Assembly (NCBI RefSeq): GCF_024714475.1
Contig: NZ_JAMZMI010000004.1
Span: 186,001-250,000, forward strand
Source: Marinoscillum sp. MHG1-6
GTDB lineage: Bacteria; Bacteroidota; Bacteroidia; Cytophagales; Cyclobacteriaceae
Length of the DNA: 64,000 bases
Reading direction: 5' to 3'
Shown: piece by piece, positions 28,085 to 35,973 of the stretch
How positions within the stretch are numbered: position 1 is the first letter of the stretch
Layout: each line of letters opens with the position of its first letter
The notes under the pieces: model-generated
The model's database searches: none
What the model saw: the letters and a program-made list of their open reading frames with translations, nothing else
Told to the model about the DNA's origin: nothing
Position numbers and translations under genes: made by a program

Positions 28085-31000
28085 ATGAAGCTTATCGACA
28101 ATGTAAATACCAGATTAGGTGACGACCTGAAGGAAACTATCAAAAAGGGCAGTAGGCTCAGTATTGCAGCTTCTACCTTTTCTATCTATGCCTTTGAAGC
28201 ACTCAAAAAAGAGTTAAACAAAGTAGATGAGCTGCGTTTCATATTCAGTTCACCCACCTTTATTGAAGAGAAGTTTCAGAAAGAAAGTCGCAGGTTCTAT
28301 ATCCCACATATTTACAGAGAATCAGAGCTATGTGGTGGTGAGTTTGAATTGAGATTGATGAACCAACTCAATCAGCGAGCCATTGCCAAAGAGTGTTCAA
28401 AATGGGTAAAGGAGAAGGTCACTTTTAAGTCCAACAAACACAATAATCAACCCCTCAATGGGATGATTCACATTGCACAAGGCAATGAAGAAGCTTCAGC
28501 CTATTCAAACGTTAGTGGTTTCACCACTTCCGATTTAGGAATAACACACAAGAAAGGTTTCCCTACCCTCATTCAAAAAGCAGAATACCCAGATAGTAAA
28601 GCCTATTTAGATTGGTTTAATCAGGTATGGGAAAATGAAGAAGATTTAAAGGATGTAACCCAAAAGGTTCAAGACTATTTTGAGAGTGCCTACAAAGAGA
28701 ATAGTCCAGAGTTTATCTACTTCATTACGCTTTACAACATATTTAATGACTTTTTAGATGACCTGTCATTAGACAACTTGCCGAATGAGCAGATTGGTTT
28801 TAAGGACACTGTAGTATGGCAGAAGCTCTATAATTTCCAACAAGATGCTGTCATTGGCGCAATCAACAAATTAGAGAAATACAAAGGCTGCATATTGGCT
28901 GATTCTGTTGGATTAGGAAAGACCTTTTCGGCATTAGGCGTAATTAAGTATTACGAAATGCGGAATAAGGACGTCTTAGTGTTATGCCCTAAGAAATTGG
29001 AAGCCAATTGGAACACCTATCGCCACAACGATAAAAATAACATATTAGCAGTCGACCGCTTCAGATATGATGTCTTATTTCACACTGACCTTAGCAGAGA
29101 ACGCGGTATCAGCAATGGACGCGAATTAGCTAATGTAAATTGGGGCAATTATGGTCTGATAGTAATTGATGAATCACATAATTTCAGGAATAATAATCCA
29201 TATTCAGATAGAGAAAACAGGTATCAAAAATTACTAAGGAAAGTTATCCAGGACGGAATAGAAACTAAAGTATTGATGCTCTCTGCAACACCAGTAAACA
29301 ATAGGTTCAACGATTTACGAAATCAGTTAGCGTTAGCGTATGAAGGTGATGCGGAGAATATAGATAGCAAATTAGAGACCAAGAGCAGTATAGACCAAAT
29401 CTTCCGAAAGGCTCAACAAGCTTTCAATATTTGGAGTAAGTATGAAACAGCTGAGCGCACCACTGAGACTCTCTTGGACATGCTGGATTTTGACTTTTTT
29501 GAAATATTGGATTCACTCACCATTGCAAGATCCAGGAAGCACATCACCACCTACTACGATACTACAGCTATTGGAAAGTTTCCCACTCGTAATAAGCCTG
29601 AATCCATTCAAAGTCCACTAACACATGCAGGTGATGTAACCTATGTTGATATTGCTGAGAAGCTAACCCTGCTCAATCTATCGGTGTACACACCTTTAAA
29701 CTATATACTGCCAAGCAAGGTGCAAGCCTATGCTGACTTGTATGATAAAGAGGTGCGTTCAGGGTCAGGAAAGTTATCTCAAGTAGATAGAGAGAAAAGT
29801 TTAAGGATTCTTATGCGTATTAACTTGCTGAAGCGTTTGGAGAGTTCTGTAGACTCTTTTCGAATCACCTTAGAAGGAATTATTAGTCAGATTGAAAATG
29901 CTATTAAAACCATTCAAAAAGGTAATGGAGATGACTATGAAGGCATTCACAAAATCCTTAGTGATGAGAATTATGACTTTGAATCCAATTGGGCAGATGA
30001 AGAGCAGGTAATTGGAAAGAAAATTAAGGTACACATTGCCGACATGGACACTACCAAGTGGCAAGAAGACCTGAATGAAGACCTATCTGTTCTGAATCAC
30101 TTATGGGACAAAGTGGTAGACATTACAGGAGCCAATGATGCAAAACTTCAAAGCCTAGTTGAGCTTTTGAATAACAAGGTTGAAAAACCTTTTAACCATG
30201 AGAACAAAAAGGCAATAATTTTCACTGCATTTGCTGATACCGCAAACTACCTATTTGAAAATATTAGCGAGTCACTTAAAGAAAACTACGGGATAAACAC
30301 AGCACTCATTACAGGTTCAAGAAAGATTTGTACTTCTAAGATAATACCGTCAGACCTTAATGCTATCCTTACTTGCTTTTCACCATTGTCTAAAGATAAG
30401 TCGCAGCTATATCCAAGAATCACAGACTCTGTTGATTTACTGATAGCTACAGACTGTATTTCGGAAGGACAAAACCTTCAAGATTGTGATTTACTAATCA
30501 ACTATGATATTCATTGGAATCCAGTTCGAATCATTCAGCGTTTTGGTAGAATAGATAGGATTGGCTCTAAGAATGATAGCATAACTATGGTCAACTTCTG
30601 GCCTGATGTAACACTAGATAATTATATCAACCTCAAGCAACGTGTGGAGAATAAGATGCTTATCAGTAACATGGCAAGTACAGGTGATGATAACATTCTC
30701 AACACAGAAGATAAAGACTTAGAATACCGTAAAATTCAATTACAAAGGTTGCAGGATGAAGTAATTGACCTGGAAGATTTAAGAGAAGGCGTCAGTATTA
30801 CTGACCTTGGATTGAATGACTTTAGAGTGGATTTATCCAACATGATTAAGGAGTATGGTGAATTGAAGAATATTCCGGAAGGATTGCATGCTGTTGTTAA
30901 ATCAAGTCCAATTCTTCAAAGTGGGGTAATATTCGTTTTGAAGAATGTCAATTCAAGTGTCAATATCAATAAGCTAAACAGATTACACCCCTACTATTTG

Positions 31001-31318
31001 GTCTACATGAAAATGAGCGGTGAACTGATTCTTAATCATGTAGAGTCCAAAAAGATATTGGATGCTATGCGTATGCTTTCTAAAGGCAAAACAGAACCAA
31101 TAGAAGACGTATGCAAGGAGTTAAGTGAACAAACAGATGACTACCATGAGATGGATGAATATTCTTCATTACTCAAGCATAGCATTAGTACAATCCTTCA
31201 AAAAGAAGAAGAAAAAGAAGTGTTAAGCCTATTCAAATCAGGTGGAACTACAGCACTACAAGAGAAGATAAAAGGTATTGAGGACTTTAAATTAGTATCA
31301 TTTTTAATCGTGCGTTAA
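28085..31318 (+). CDS. SNF2-type helicase with N-terminal phospholipase-D-like domain
   Basis: 1077 residues. The first 170 residues resemble a PLD-like domain (LSIAASTFSIYAFEALKKEL; FIFSSPTFIEE), but no complete HKD motif is evident, so this part may bind rather than cut. The helicase has Walker A LADSVGLGKTFSA (about 270), DESHNFRN (about 361), LMLSATPVNNR (about 398), IATDCISEGQNLQ (about 797) and RIIQRFGRIDRIGS (about 815). SNF2/RapA-like motors of this kind occur in many defence loci; ZorD of Zorya type I is a helicase of similar length but with a different nuclease domain. It abuts the DUF4391 gene with no gap. Confidence 0.87.
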   Translation: MKLIDNVNTRLGDDLKETIKKGSRLSIAASTFSIYAFEALKKELNKVDELRFIFSSPTFIEEKFQKESRRFYIPHIYRESELCGGEFELRLMNQLNQRAIAKECSKWVKEKVTFKSNKHNNQPLNGMIHIAQGNEEASAYSNVSGFTTSDLGITHKKGFPTLIQKAEYPDSKAYLDWFNQVWENEEDLKDVTQKVQDYFESAYKENSPEFIYFITLYNIFNDFLDDLSLDNLPNEQIGFKDTVVWQKLYNFQQDAVIGAINKLEKYKGCILADSVGLGKTFSALGVIKYYEMRNKDVLVLCPKKLEANWNTYRHNDKNNILAVDRFRYDVLFHTDLSRERGISNGRELANVNWGNYGLIVIDESHNFRNNNPYSDRENRYQKLLRKVIQDGIETKVLMLSATPVNNRFNDLRNQLALAYEGDAENIDSKLETKSSIDQIFRKAQQAFNIWSKYETAERTTETLLDMLDFDFFEILDSLTIARSRKHITTYYDTTAIGKFPTRNKPESIQSPLTHAGDVTYVDIAEKLTLLNLSVYTPLNYILPSKVQAYADLYDKEVRSGSGKLSQVDREKSLRILMRINLLKRLESSVDSFRITLEGIISQIENAIKTIQKGNGDDYEGIHKILSDENYDFESNWADEEQVIGKKIKVHIADMDTTKWQEDLNEDLSVLNHLWDKVVDITGANDAKLQSLVELLNNKVEKPFNHENKKAIIFTAFADTANYLFENISESLKENYGINTALITGSRKICTSKIIPSDLNAILTCFSPLSKDKSQLYPRITDSVDLLIATDCISEGQNLQDCDLLINYDIHWNPVRIIQRFGRIDRIGSKNDSITMVNFWPDVTLDNYINLKQRVENKMLISNMASTGDDNILNTEDKDLEYRKIQLQRLQDEVIDLEDLREGVSITDLGLNDFRVDLSNMIKEYGELKNIPEGLHAVVKSSPILQSGVIFVLKNVNSSVNINKLNRLHPYYLVYMKMSGELILNHVESKKILDAMRMLSKGKTEPIEDVCKELSEQTDDYHEMDEYSSLLKHSISTILQKEEEKEVLSLFKSGGTTALQEKIKGIEDFKLVSFLIVR

Positions 31319-31975
31319 ATGGACTTCTTCAACTTACCTTCAAGAACAAAAGTAGGTCGTGTTGTACCAAAGAACGCCTTTGATGAGTACACCAACACAA
31401 AACAAAAGAAGCAGTTTACAGATGGTATACAGCGCATAACTTGGACCCACAAATTATCAAGTGAATCAGTAAACTTAGAAGCCAAGGATATTAAGGAAAT
31501 TCAGGTTTTTAAGGTAGAATTGAAAGAGCAGACGGATATCCTGAAAATCCTTGAAATCATTAACAAGGCAATTCCGTATCACATAGTTTTTTGGGTTGAG
31601 TTCAAAGAGCAAGCTTATATATCCACTGCAGCTAAGCACCCTCACCCTACGAATGAAGACATTTCAGTAATTGACTGGATATTCACCTCAGATTGGTTCC
31701 AAAAAGAAGATAACAGATATATATTTAACCTAAAGGGAAGCTTAGATGCCGTATTCAAAGATTTATGTGTTCAACTGACTGGTAAACCTGAATTGGGGAA
31801 GGAATCGTTAAGATCTATTCTTAAAAACCAGCAGGAAATTGATAGACTTAAAAAAGAAATTTCTAAACTCGAATCAGCAATATCCAAAAGCAAGCAGTTC
31901 AATGAAAAAGTGGATTTAAACTTAAAGCTGAAGACCGCTCAAAAGGAATTGAAAAAAATAGAAAATACAGAATAA
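31319..31975 (+). CDS. DUF4391 domain protein
   Basis: 218 residues, beginning right after the helicase stop codon. The central part (VFKVELKEQTDILKILEIIN; YHIVFWVEFKEQAYIST) fits DUF4391, and the C-terminal 45 residues form a coiled coil (KEISKLESAISKSKQF). From memory, DUF4391 proteins tend to lie next to PLD/SNF2 helicases and Mod/Res genes, suggesting a shared complex, but no activity is established. It is the last gene of the operon; I see no strong terminator, and the right-hand 49-nt repeat starts 11 bp later. Confidence 0.8.
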   Translation: MDFFNLPSRTKVGRVVPKNAFDEYTNTKQKKQFTDGIQRITWTHKLSSESVNLEAKDIKEIQVFKVELKEQTDILKILEIINKAIPYHIVFWVEFKEQAYISTAAKHPHPTNEDISVIDWIFTSDWFQKEDNRYIFNLKGSLDAVFKDLCVQLTGKPELGKESLRSILKNQQEIDRLKKEISKLESAISKSKQFNEKVDLNLKLKTAQKELKKIENTE

Positions 31976-31985
31976 GCCAACGCAA

Positions 31986-32034
31986 GTTCAAGCACATTGC
32001 AATCCTCCTACGTGCGGTTGCAAAGAGCTTTCAC
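31986..32034. repeat. 49-nt imperfect direct repeat flanking the defence island, right copy
   Basis: Same orientation, ends and length as 17617-17665 (GTTCAAGCACATT ... AAAGAGCTTTCAC). The middle differs but retains self-complementarity (GCAA ... TTGC). It starts 11 bp after the last gene of the island. Confidence 0.65.
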
Positions 32035-32069
32035 GCCAACGCTAAAAACGAAATGAATAAAATAAAAAC

Positions 32070-32143
32070 GGCATACAACAATGTGTATAGTGCATAGCAC
32101 CCTTCGGGATGCTACGACACCATACACGGAACGTTGTATGCCA
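32070..32143. repeat. Hairpin-like terminal element, right boundary of the defence island
   Basis: Perfect 10-bp outer arms GGCATACAAC (32070-32079) and GTTGTATGCC (32133-32142), with inner partial pairing (GTGTATAG / CCATACAC). The closing CGTTGTATGCCA repeats that at 17579-17590, 14.55 kb away. The size (74 bp) and imperfect hairpin resemble attC-type recombination sites, though the arms do not match the RYYYAAC/GTTRRRY consensus. Confidence 0.55.
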
Positions 32144-32399
32144 TATACTACTTGCACATGGAACCCAGCTCTTTTAAGTCTTTTATGGAGACTTGAAAGT
32201 ATAAATGAAGTCAAGTGTCTCTAGACACGGAAACCTGAAGGCTTGTTTTCTTCATCACCATCAGATCTTTCACCCCCTCCCGGTGTCCTAAGTTTGAATC
32301 CGGGCCGCGTAGGCGCACCACAGCTTATGCACAAAGCATACGAATCACTCGGCACAGCCAAGAGATTGCTAAGATGTTAAATAAATATTGAAACAACAC
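32144..32399. other. Intergenic stretch downstream of the island
   Basis: With the repeat and hairpin it makes up the 424-bp gap 31976-32399. It contains a small perfect hairpin, GTGTCT-CT-AGACAC at 32215-32228, and a segment near 32280-32325 (GTTTGAATCCGGGC) that recalls a tRNA T-arm but does not fold as a tRNA. No gene is seen. Confidence 0.4.
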
Positions 32400-33884
32400 C
32401 TAACCCGCTATTACCTTCTGCCATCCCAGATATGCCTGTTCTGCTTCGGTTGCTCCTGAACCAGCATTGGTACTGGTAGATTCTTTGTTCAGGGTTTTCA
32501 ACTGATCAATACTATCAAAAACACTCGCATTTAGCCCGGCGAGGTAAGCAGCTCCCAGAGCGGAGACATCAGCGATTTCAATATTCGTCACAGTGCGCTT
32601 AAGCAAATCAGCAAGCAACTGCACCACAAACTTGTTGGAGGTAATGCCTCCGTCAATTTTCAATTCAGACAATGGGGTTCCTGAGTCCGATTCCATAGCC
32701 ACAATCACATCCTTGATCTGATAAGGAACAGACTCCACCGCCGCTCGAATAATGTGTGCCTTTGTGGAGTCAAAAGACAAACCCTCAATCGAGGCTTTCC
32801 TGCTCATGTCCCAATGCGGTGCCCCCAGGCCGCTAAATGAAGGCACTACGTAAACACCCCCATTGTTATCCAGTGATCTGCATATTGCTTCCAGTTCGCC
32901 ATGATCCTCAAAAAGTCCCAGCTGATTTCTCACCCACTCGATGGTCGATCCGGCAGAAACAATTATGCCTTCCAGCGCATAGTCGATTCGGCCTTCCACG
33001 CTCCAGCAAATGGTTGTCACCATACCTGCTTTCGAGCGCTTGGGCTCGCTTCCAATGTTCATCAGGATGGAGCTACCTGTTCCAAGTGTAGCTTTTGCCG
33101 TTCCGGGTTCAAAGCACCCTTCTCCAAAGGCCGCTGCATGAGAGTCCCCAATCAATGCAGATATGCTGATCTCATGATTCAACACTCCTTCGATCGTCGT
33201 TTCACCGAAATGATACGACGAAGGTTTTAAGTCTGGAAGGTTCAATCCTGATAAATTGAAGTCCCAGAGCAATTCCTGATCCCATTGCTTTTCTTGTAAG
33301 TTGAAAAACATGGTTCGGGAAGCATTGGTATAATCTGTCATATAGGACTTCCCACCCGTAAGCTTGTAGAGCAGCCAGGTATCAACATTGCCAAAATAGA
33401 CCTCACCTGCGTCTATTGCCTTTTTAATCTTCGGTTCATTTTCATAAAGCCAGATCACCTTCGTTCCAGAGAAATAGGGGTCAATGATCAGTCCGGTTTT
33501 TGCTCTGAGTTTTTCCTCAAGGCCTTGTGCTTTAAGGCGTTCACATATCTCTACTGATCGTTTGCATTGCCAGACTACCGCATTGTAAAGGGGCACTCCC
33601 TCCTTATCCCACAGCACCAGCGTTTCCCGCTGATTCGAGATGCCACAGGCCTTTATACCCGAAATATCTCCACCGCTTGACTTGAAGCCGTACACGCATT
33701 TACTCACCGAGTCCAGTACATTCTGATAGATAGCTTCAGGATCCTGCTCCACCCTGTTTCCTTCCAGGTAGTGAGTTTTCAAAGGCTCCGACGCCTTGAA
33801 TAAAGCCTTTCCATTTTGATCAAAAATGATGGATTTGGTACTGCTCGTACCTTGATCTATAGCTAATACGTAAGTTTCCTGCAT
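32400..33884 (-). CDS. FGGY-family sugar kinase, glycerol kinase-like
   Basis: 494 residues from the ATG at 33884, placed so that YVLAIDQGTSSTKSIIFDQ follows directly as in the family; an ATG at 33923 adds 13 atypical residues. Other FGGY and GlpK-like motifs: GISNQRETLVLWDKEG, NAVVWQCKRS, GLIIDPYFSGTKVIWL, GDSHAAAFGEG and IDGGITSNKFVVQLLADLL. Overall it is closest to glycerol kinase, but position beside a split transketolase and a sugar isomerase makes a ketose (for example apulose) kinase possible. The terminator at 33990-34014 separates it from the transketolase genes, so it has its own promoter. Confidence 0.82.
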   Translation of the reverse strand: MQETYVLAIDQGTSSTKSIIFDQNGKALFKASEPLKTHYLEGNRVEQDPEAIYQNVLDSVSKCVYGFKSSGGDISGIKACGISNQRETLVLWDKEGVPLYNAVVWQCKRSVEICERLKAQGLEEKLRAKTGLIIDPYFSGTKVIWLYENEPKIKKAIDAGEVYFGNVDTWLLYKLTGGKSYMTDYTNASRTMFFNLQEKQWDQELLWDFNLSGLNLPDLKPSSYHFGETTIEGVLNHEISISALIGDSHAAAFGEGCFEPGTAKATLGTGSSILMNIGSEPKRSKAGMVTTICWSVEGRIDYALEGIIVSAGSTIEWVRNQLGLFEDHGELEAICRSLDNNGGVYVVPSFSGLGAPHWDMSRKASIEGLSFDSTKAHIIRAAVESVPYQIKDVIVAMESDSGTPLSELKIDGGITSNKFVVQLLADLLKRTVTNIEIADVSALGAAYLAGLNASVFDSIDQLKTLNKESTSTNAGSGATEAEQAYLGWQKVIAG

Positions 33885-33989
33885 TGCGATAATGTCGTTT
33901 ATTTCCGGCAAAGGGCGATGCACGCCTACCAGATGGTTGTCCTTAATATTCCAGAAATGCTAAAGAGAAGTGTGACCTAAGAAGACAAA

Positions 33990-34014
33990 AACGAACCGGA
34001 GATTCCGGTTCGTT
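33990..34014 (-). terminator. Bidirectional-type terminator after the transketolase operon
   Basis: Stem AACGAACCGGA / TCCGGTTCGTT with loop GAT. It has an A-run on the left (T-run on the minus strand) and TTTTCTTT on the right. It lies 110 bp after the stop codon of the transketolase C-terminal subunit and stops minus-strand transcription before the FGGY kinase gene. Confidence 0.8.
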
Positions 34015-34123
34015 TTCTTTATTCCGTCTAATTCTTTCTGTAACTGTTGAAACTCGTAATTCTTCAAACACTTGTGAGTGACACCAATCAAGAAAACGCT
34101 ATCAGACGCATCATTTAAGGGTT

Positions 34124-35101
34124 TCAGACTTCTAATTTAAGCAGTTCTTTTGCATTTTTCATAATTCCTTGACCAGAAATTCCATAATGATTGAAAATTT
34201 CTACCTGCGAACCGGTCACAGTATACTCGTCGGGAATTGCAATAATTCTGAACGGATTAGTTTTTCCGTTTTGTAATAAATAACTGGCACATGCCTCTCC
34301 TAAACCTCCGTTGACCATGTGTTCTTCAACTGTGATGATAGGTCTGCCATTGGCTGATAATTCTTCCAACAGATCTGTGTCTAAAGGTTTAATGGTATGC
34401 ATGCTCACAACCGTGGTCTTTATCCCGTACTCATCCTCCAGCAACTTGGCTGCCTGCCATGAAGGATAGACCGTCTCTCCTGTCGCAATAATTGCCAGGT
34501 CGTCTCCCCTTCTAACCACTCGTCCCTTACCAAATTCAAAAGATTGATCTTCAGGGTTTAAGAACGGCATCGCTTTCTTCCCAAACCTGATGTACACAGG
34601 CTTATCTAATTCCGCTGCTTTTCTGATGGCCATCTCTGTCTCAAAATTATCCGCAGGCGCCACTATCGTCATGTTGTTGATAGCGCGCAGAACCGCATAA
34701 TCATGTAGGCTATGGTGAGTAGTACCCAGTGCACCGTAACTCACTCCTGCACTAATACCGATAAGCTTTACCGGGTTGTCCGAATAGGCCACGTCATTTT
34801 TGATCTGTTCCAAAGCACGCGCACTTAAGAAACAGGCCGGTGATACGGCGAATGCCTTTTTACCCGCTGAAGCCAGACCCGCAGCCACCCCTACCAGGTT
34901 TTGCTCAGCAATTCCAATCTCTACAATCTGTTCAGGGTACTTCTGTCCGAATGGCACCAGTTTTCCTGATCCTCGTGAATCGCTGGTCACGGCAATGATA
35001 TCCCGATCATGAGCCGCCATGTCCTGCATGGTCTCCGAGAAAACCTCCAGATTGGCTTTGCCCATTATCAATTCCTTTTCTTCTATTTTATCTAATTCCA
35101 T
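34124..35101 (-). CDS. Transketolase, C-terminal subunit (split type)
   Basis: 325 residues covering the pyrimidine-binding and C-terminal domains of transketolase: EIGIAEQNLVGVAAGLASAGKKAFA (with the Glu that activates thiamine diphosphate), SYGALGTTHHSLHDYAVLR, and the C-terminal EEHMVNGGLGEA. The start at 35101 leaves 11 bp after the N-terminal subunit gene; an internal ATG (MGKANLEVF, at 35065) is also plausible. Split transketolases carry out two-carbon ketol transfer in pentose metabolism; related two-subunit enzymes (AptA/AptB) act on apulose 4-phosphate. The real acceptor and donor cannot be read from the sequence. Confidence 0.9.
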   Translation of the reverse strand: MELDKIEEKELIMGKANLEVFSETMQDMAAHDRDIIAVTSDSRGSGKLVPFGQKYPEQIVEIGIAEQNLVGVAAGLASAGKKAFAVSPACFLSARALEQIKNDVAYSDNPVKLIGISAGVSYGALGTTHHSLHDYAVLRAINNMTIVAPADNFETEMAIRKAAELDKPVYIRFGKKAMPFLNPEDQSFEFGKGRVVRRGDDLAIIATGETVYPSWQAAKLLEDEYGIKTTVVSMHTIKPLDTDLLEELSANGRPIITVEEHMVNGGLGEACASYLLQNGKTNPFRIIAIPDEYTVTGSQVEIFNHYGISGQGIMKNAKELLKLEV

Positions 35102-35112
35102 TTTTCTAGTCT

Positions 35113-35937
35113 TTAGATCAATGTGGCAGCTTCATCCAGCTCCATGTTTGCCAACTCAAATTGTTCCGGCGTAGGCACACCATGATGCCATTTTAATACG
35201 CGCTCCATGTAGCTCACACCTTTCCCTTTGATCGTATGCGCAATAATTAAGCTTGGTTTTCCTTCCTGAATGGGGCCATTGTTTAAGGCCTCTTCGAGCT
35301 CTTTTAAATTGTGCCCGTCAACTTCTTTAACCGCCCAGCCAAACGCCTCAAACTTGTCTCTTACCGGAGCGGTATTCATCACATCCTGATTATCACCGGT
35401 GATTTGTTGCTTGTTGTAATCAAGAATCGCATACAGGTTATCCAACTTGTAATGTGCGCCCGTCATGGCCGCTTCCCAATTTGAGCCTTCTGCCAGTTCT
35501 CCATCTCCCATCAACGTAAAAACCCGATGGGCTTTACCATCCATTTTAGCAGCTAAGGCCTCACCTACACATATTGACAGTCCATGCCCCAGACCACCAG
35601 TATTTTGCTCTACACCATTGATCTTCTTAGTCGGATGACCAATGTAATGGGACTGATACTGGCAAAGCGTTTCCAAATCTGACTCCGGGAAAAAGCCCCT
35701 GTCTCCCAACGTGGAAAATAGCGCTTCCACACAATGGCCTTTGCTCTGGATATACCGATCTCTATTTGGGTCCTTGAAATTTTCAGGGTCAACATGGAGC
35801 ACACGATTGTACAACACATTCAAAATATCAATACTCGACAAGCTACCCCCTGTATGGCCCGCCTTTGCCTTGTAGATATACTTGAGCAGCATCTTTCGAA
35901 GGTGGATTGATTTTAACTGTAATTCCTTATCAGTCAT
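35113..35937 (-). CDS. Transketolase, N-terminal subunit (split type)
   Basis: 274 residues with the thiamine-diphosphate-binding domain: HTGGSLSSIDIL, RDRYIQSKGHCVEALFSTL, GGLGHGLSICVGEALAAK and the cofactor motif GDGELAEGSNWEA ending in LDYNKQQITG. It forms one enzyme with the C-terminal subunit encoded next. It follows the isomerase-like gene by 36 bp, so isomerase, N-subunit and C-subunit form one transcript that ends at the terminator at 33990. Confidence 0.92.
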   Translation of the reverse strand: MTDKELQLKSIHLRKMLLKYIYKAKAGHTGGSLSSIDILNVLYNRVLHVDPENFKDPNRDRYIQSKGHCVEALFSTLGDRGFFPESDLETLCQYQSHYIGHPTKKINGVEQNTGGLGHGLSICVGEALAAKMDGKAHRVFTLMGDGELAEGSNWEAAMTGAHYKLDNLYAILDYNKQQITGDNQDVMNTAPVRDKFEAFGWAVKEVDGHNLKELEEALNNGPIQEGKPSLIIAHTIKGKGVSYMERVLKWHHGVPTPEQFELANMELDEAATLI

Positions 35938-35973
35938 AATTTCTTTGATTTTCGATATTATACCGTTTAAGCC

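Noticed and set aside
28085-28600. Active phospholipase-D nuclease in the SNF2 helicase
   Set aside because: The fold-like sequence is there but no complete HxKxxxxD motif was seen, so nuclease activity is not claimed.
32280-32330. Possible tRNA 3' end (GTTTGAATCCGGGC ... GCACCA)
   Set aside because: The pairing CCCGG/CCGGG encloses 16 nt rather than a 7-nt T-loop, and 12 nt instead of 7 separate it from ACCA. No anticodon or D-arm was found upstream.
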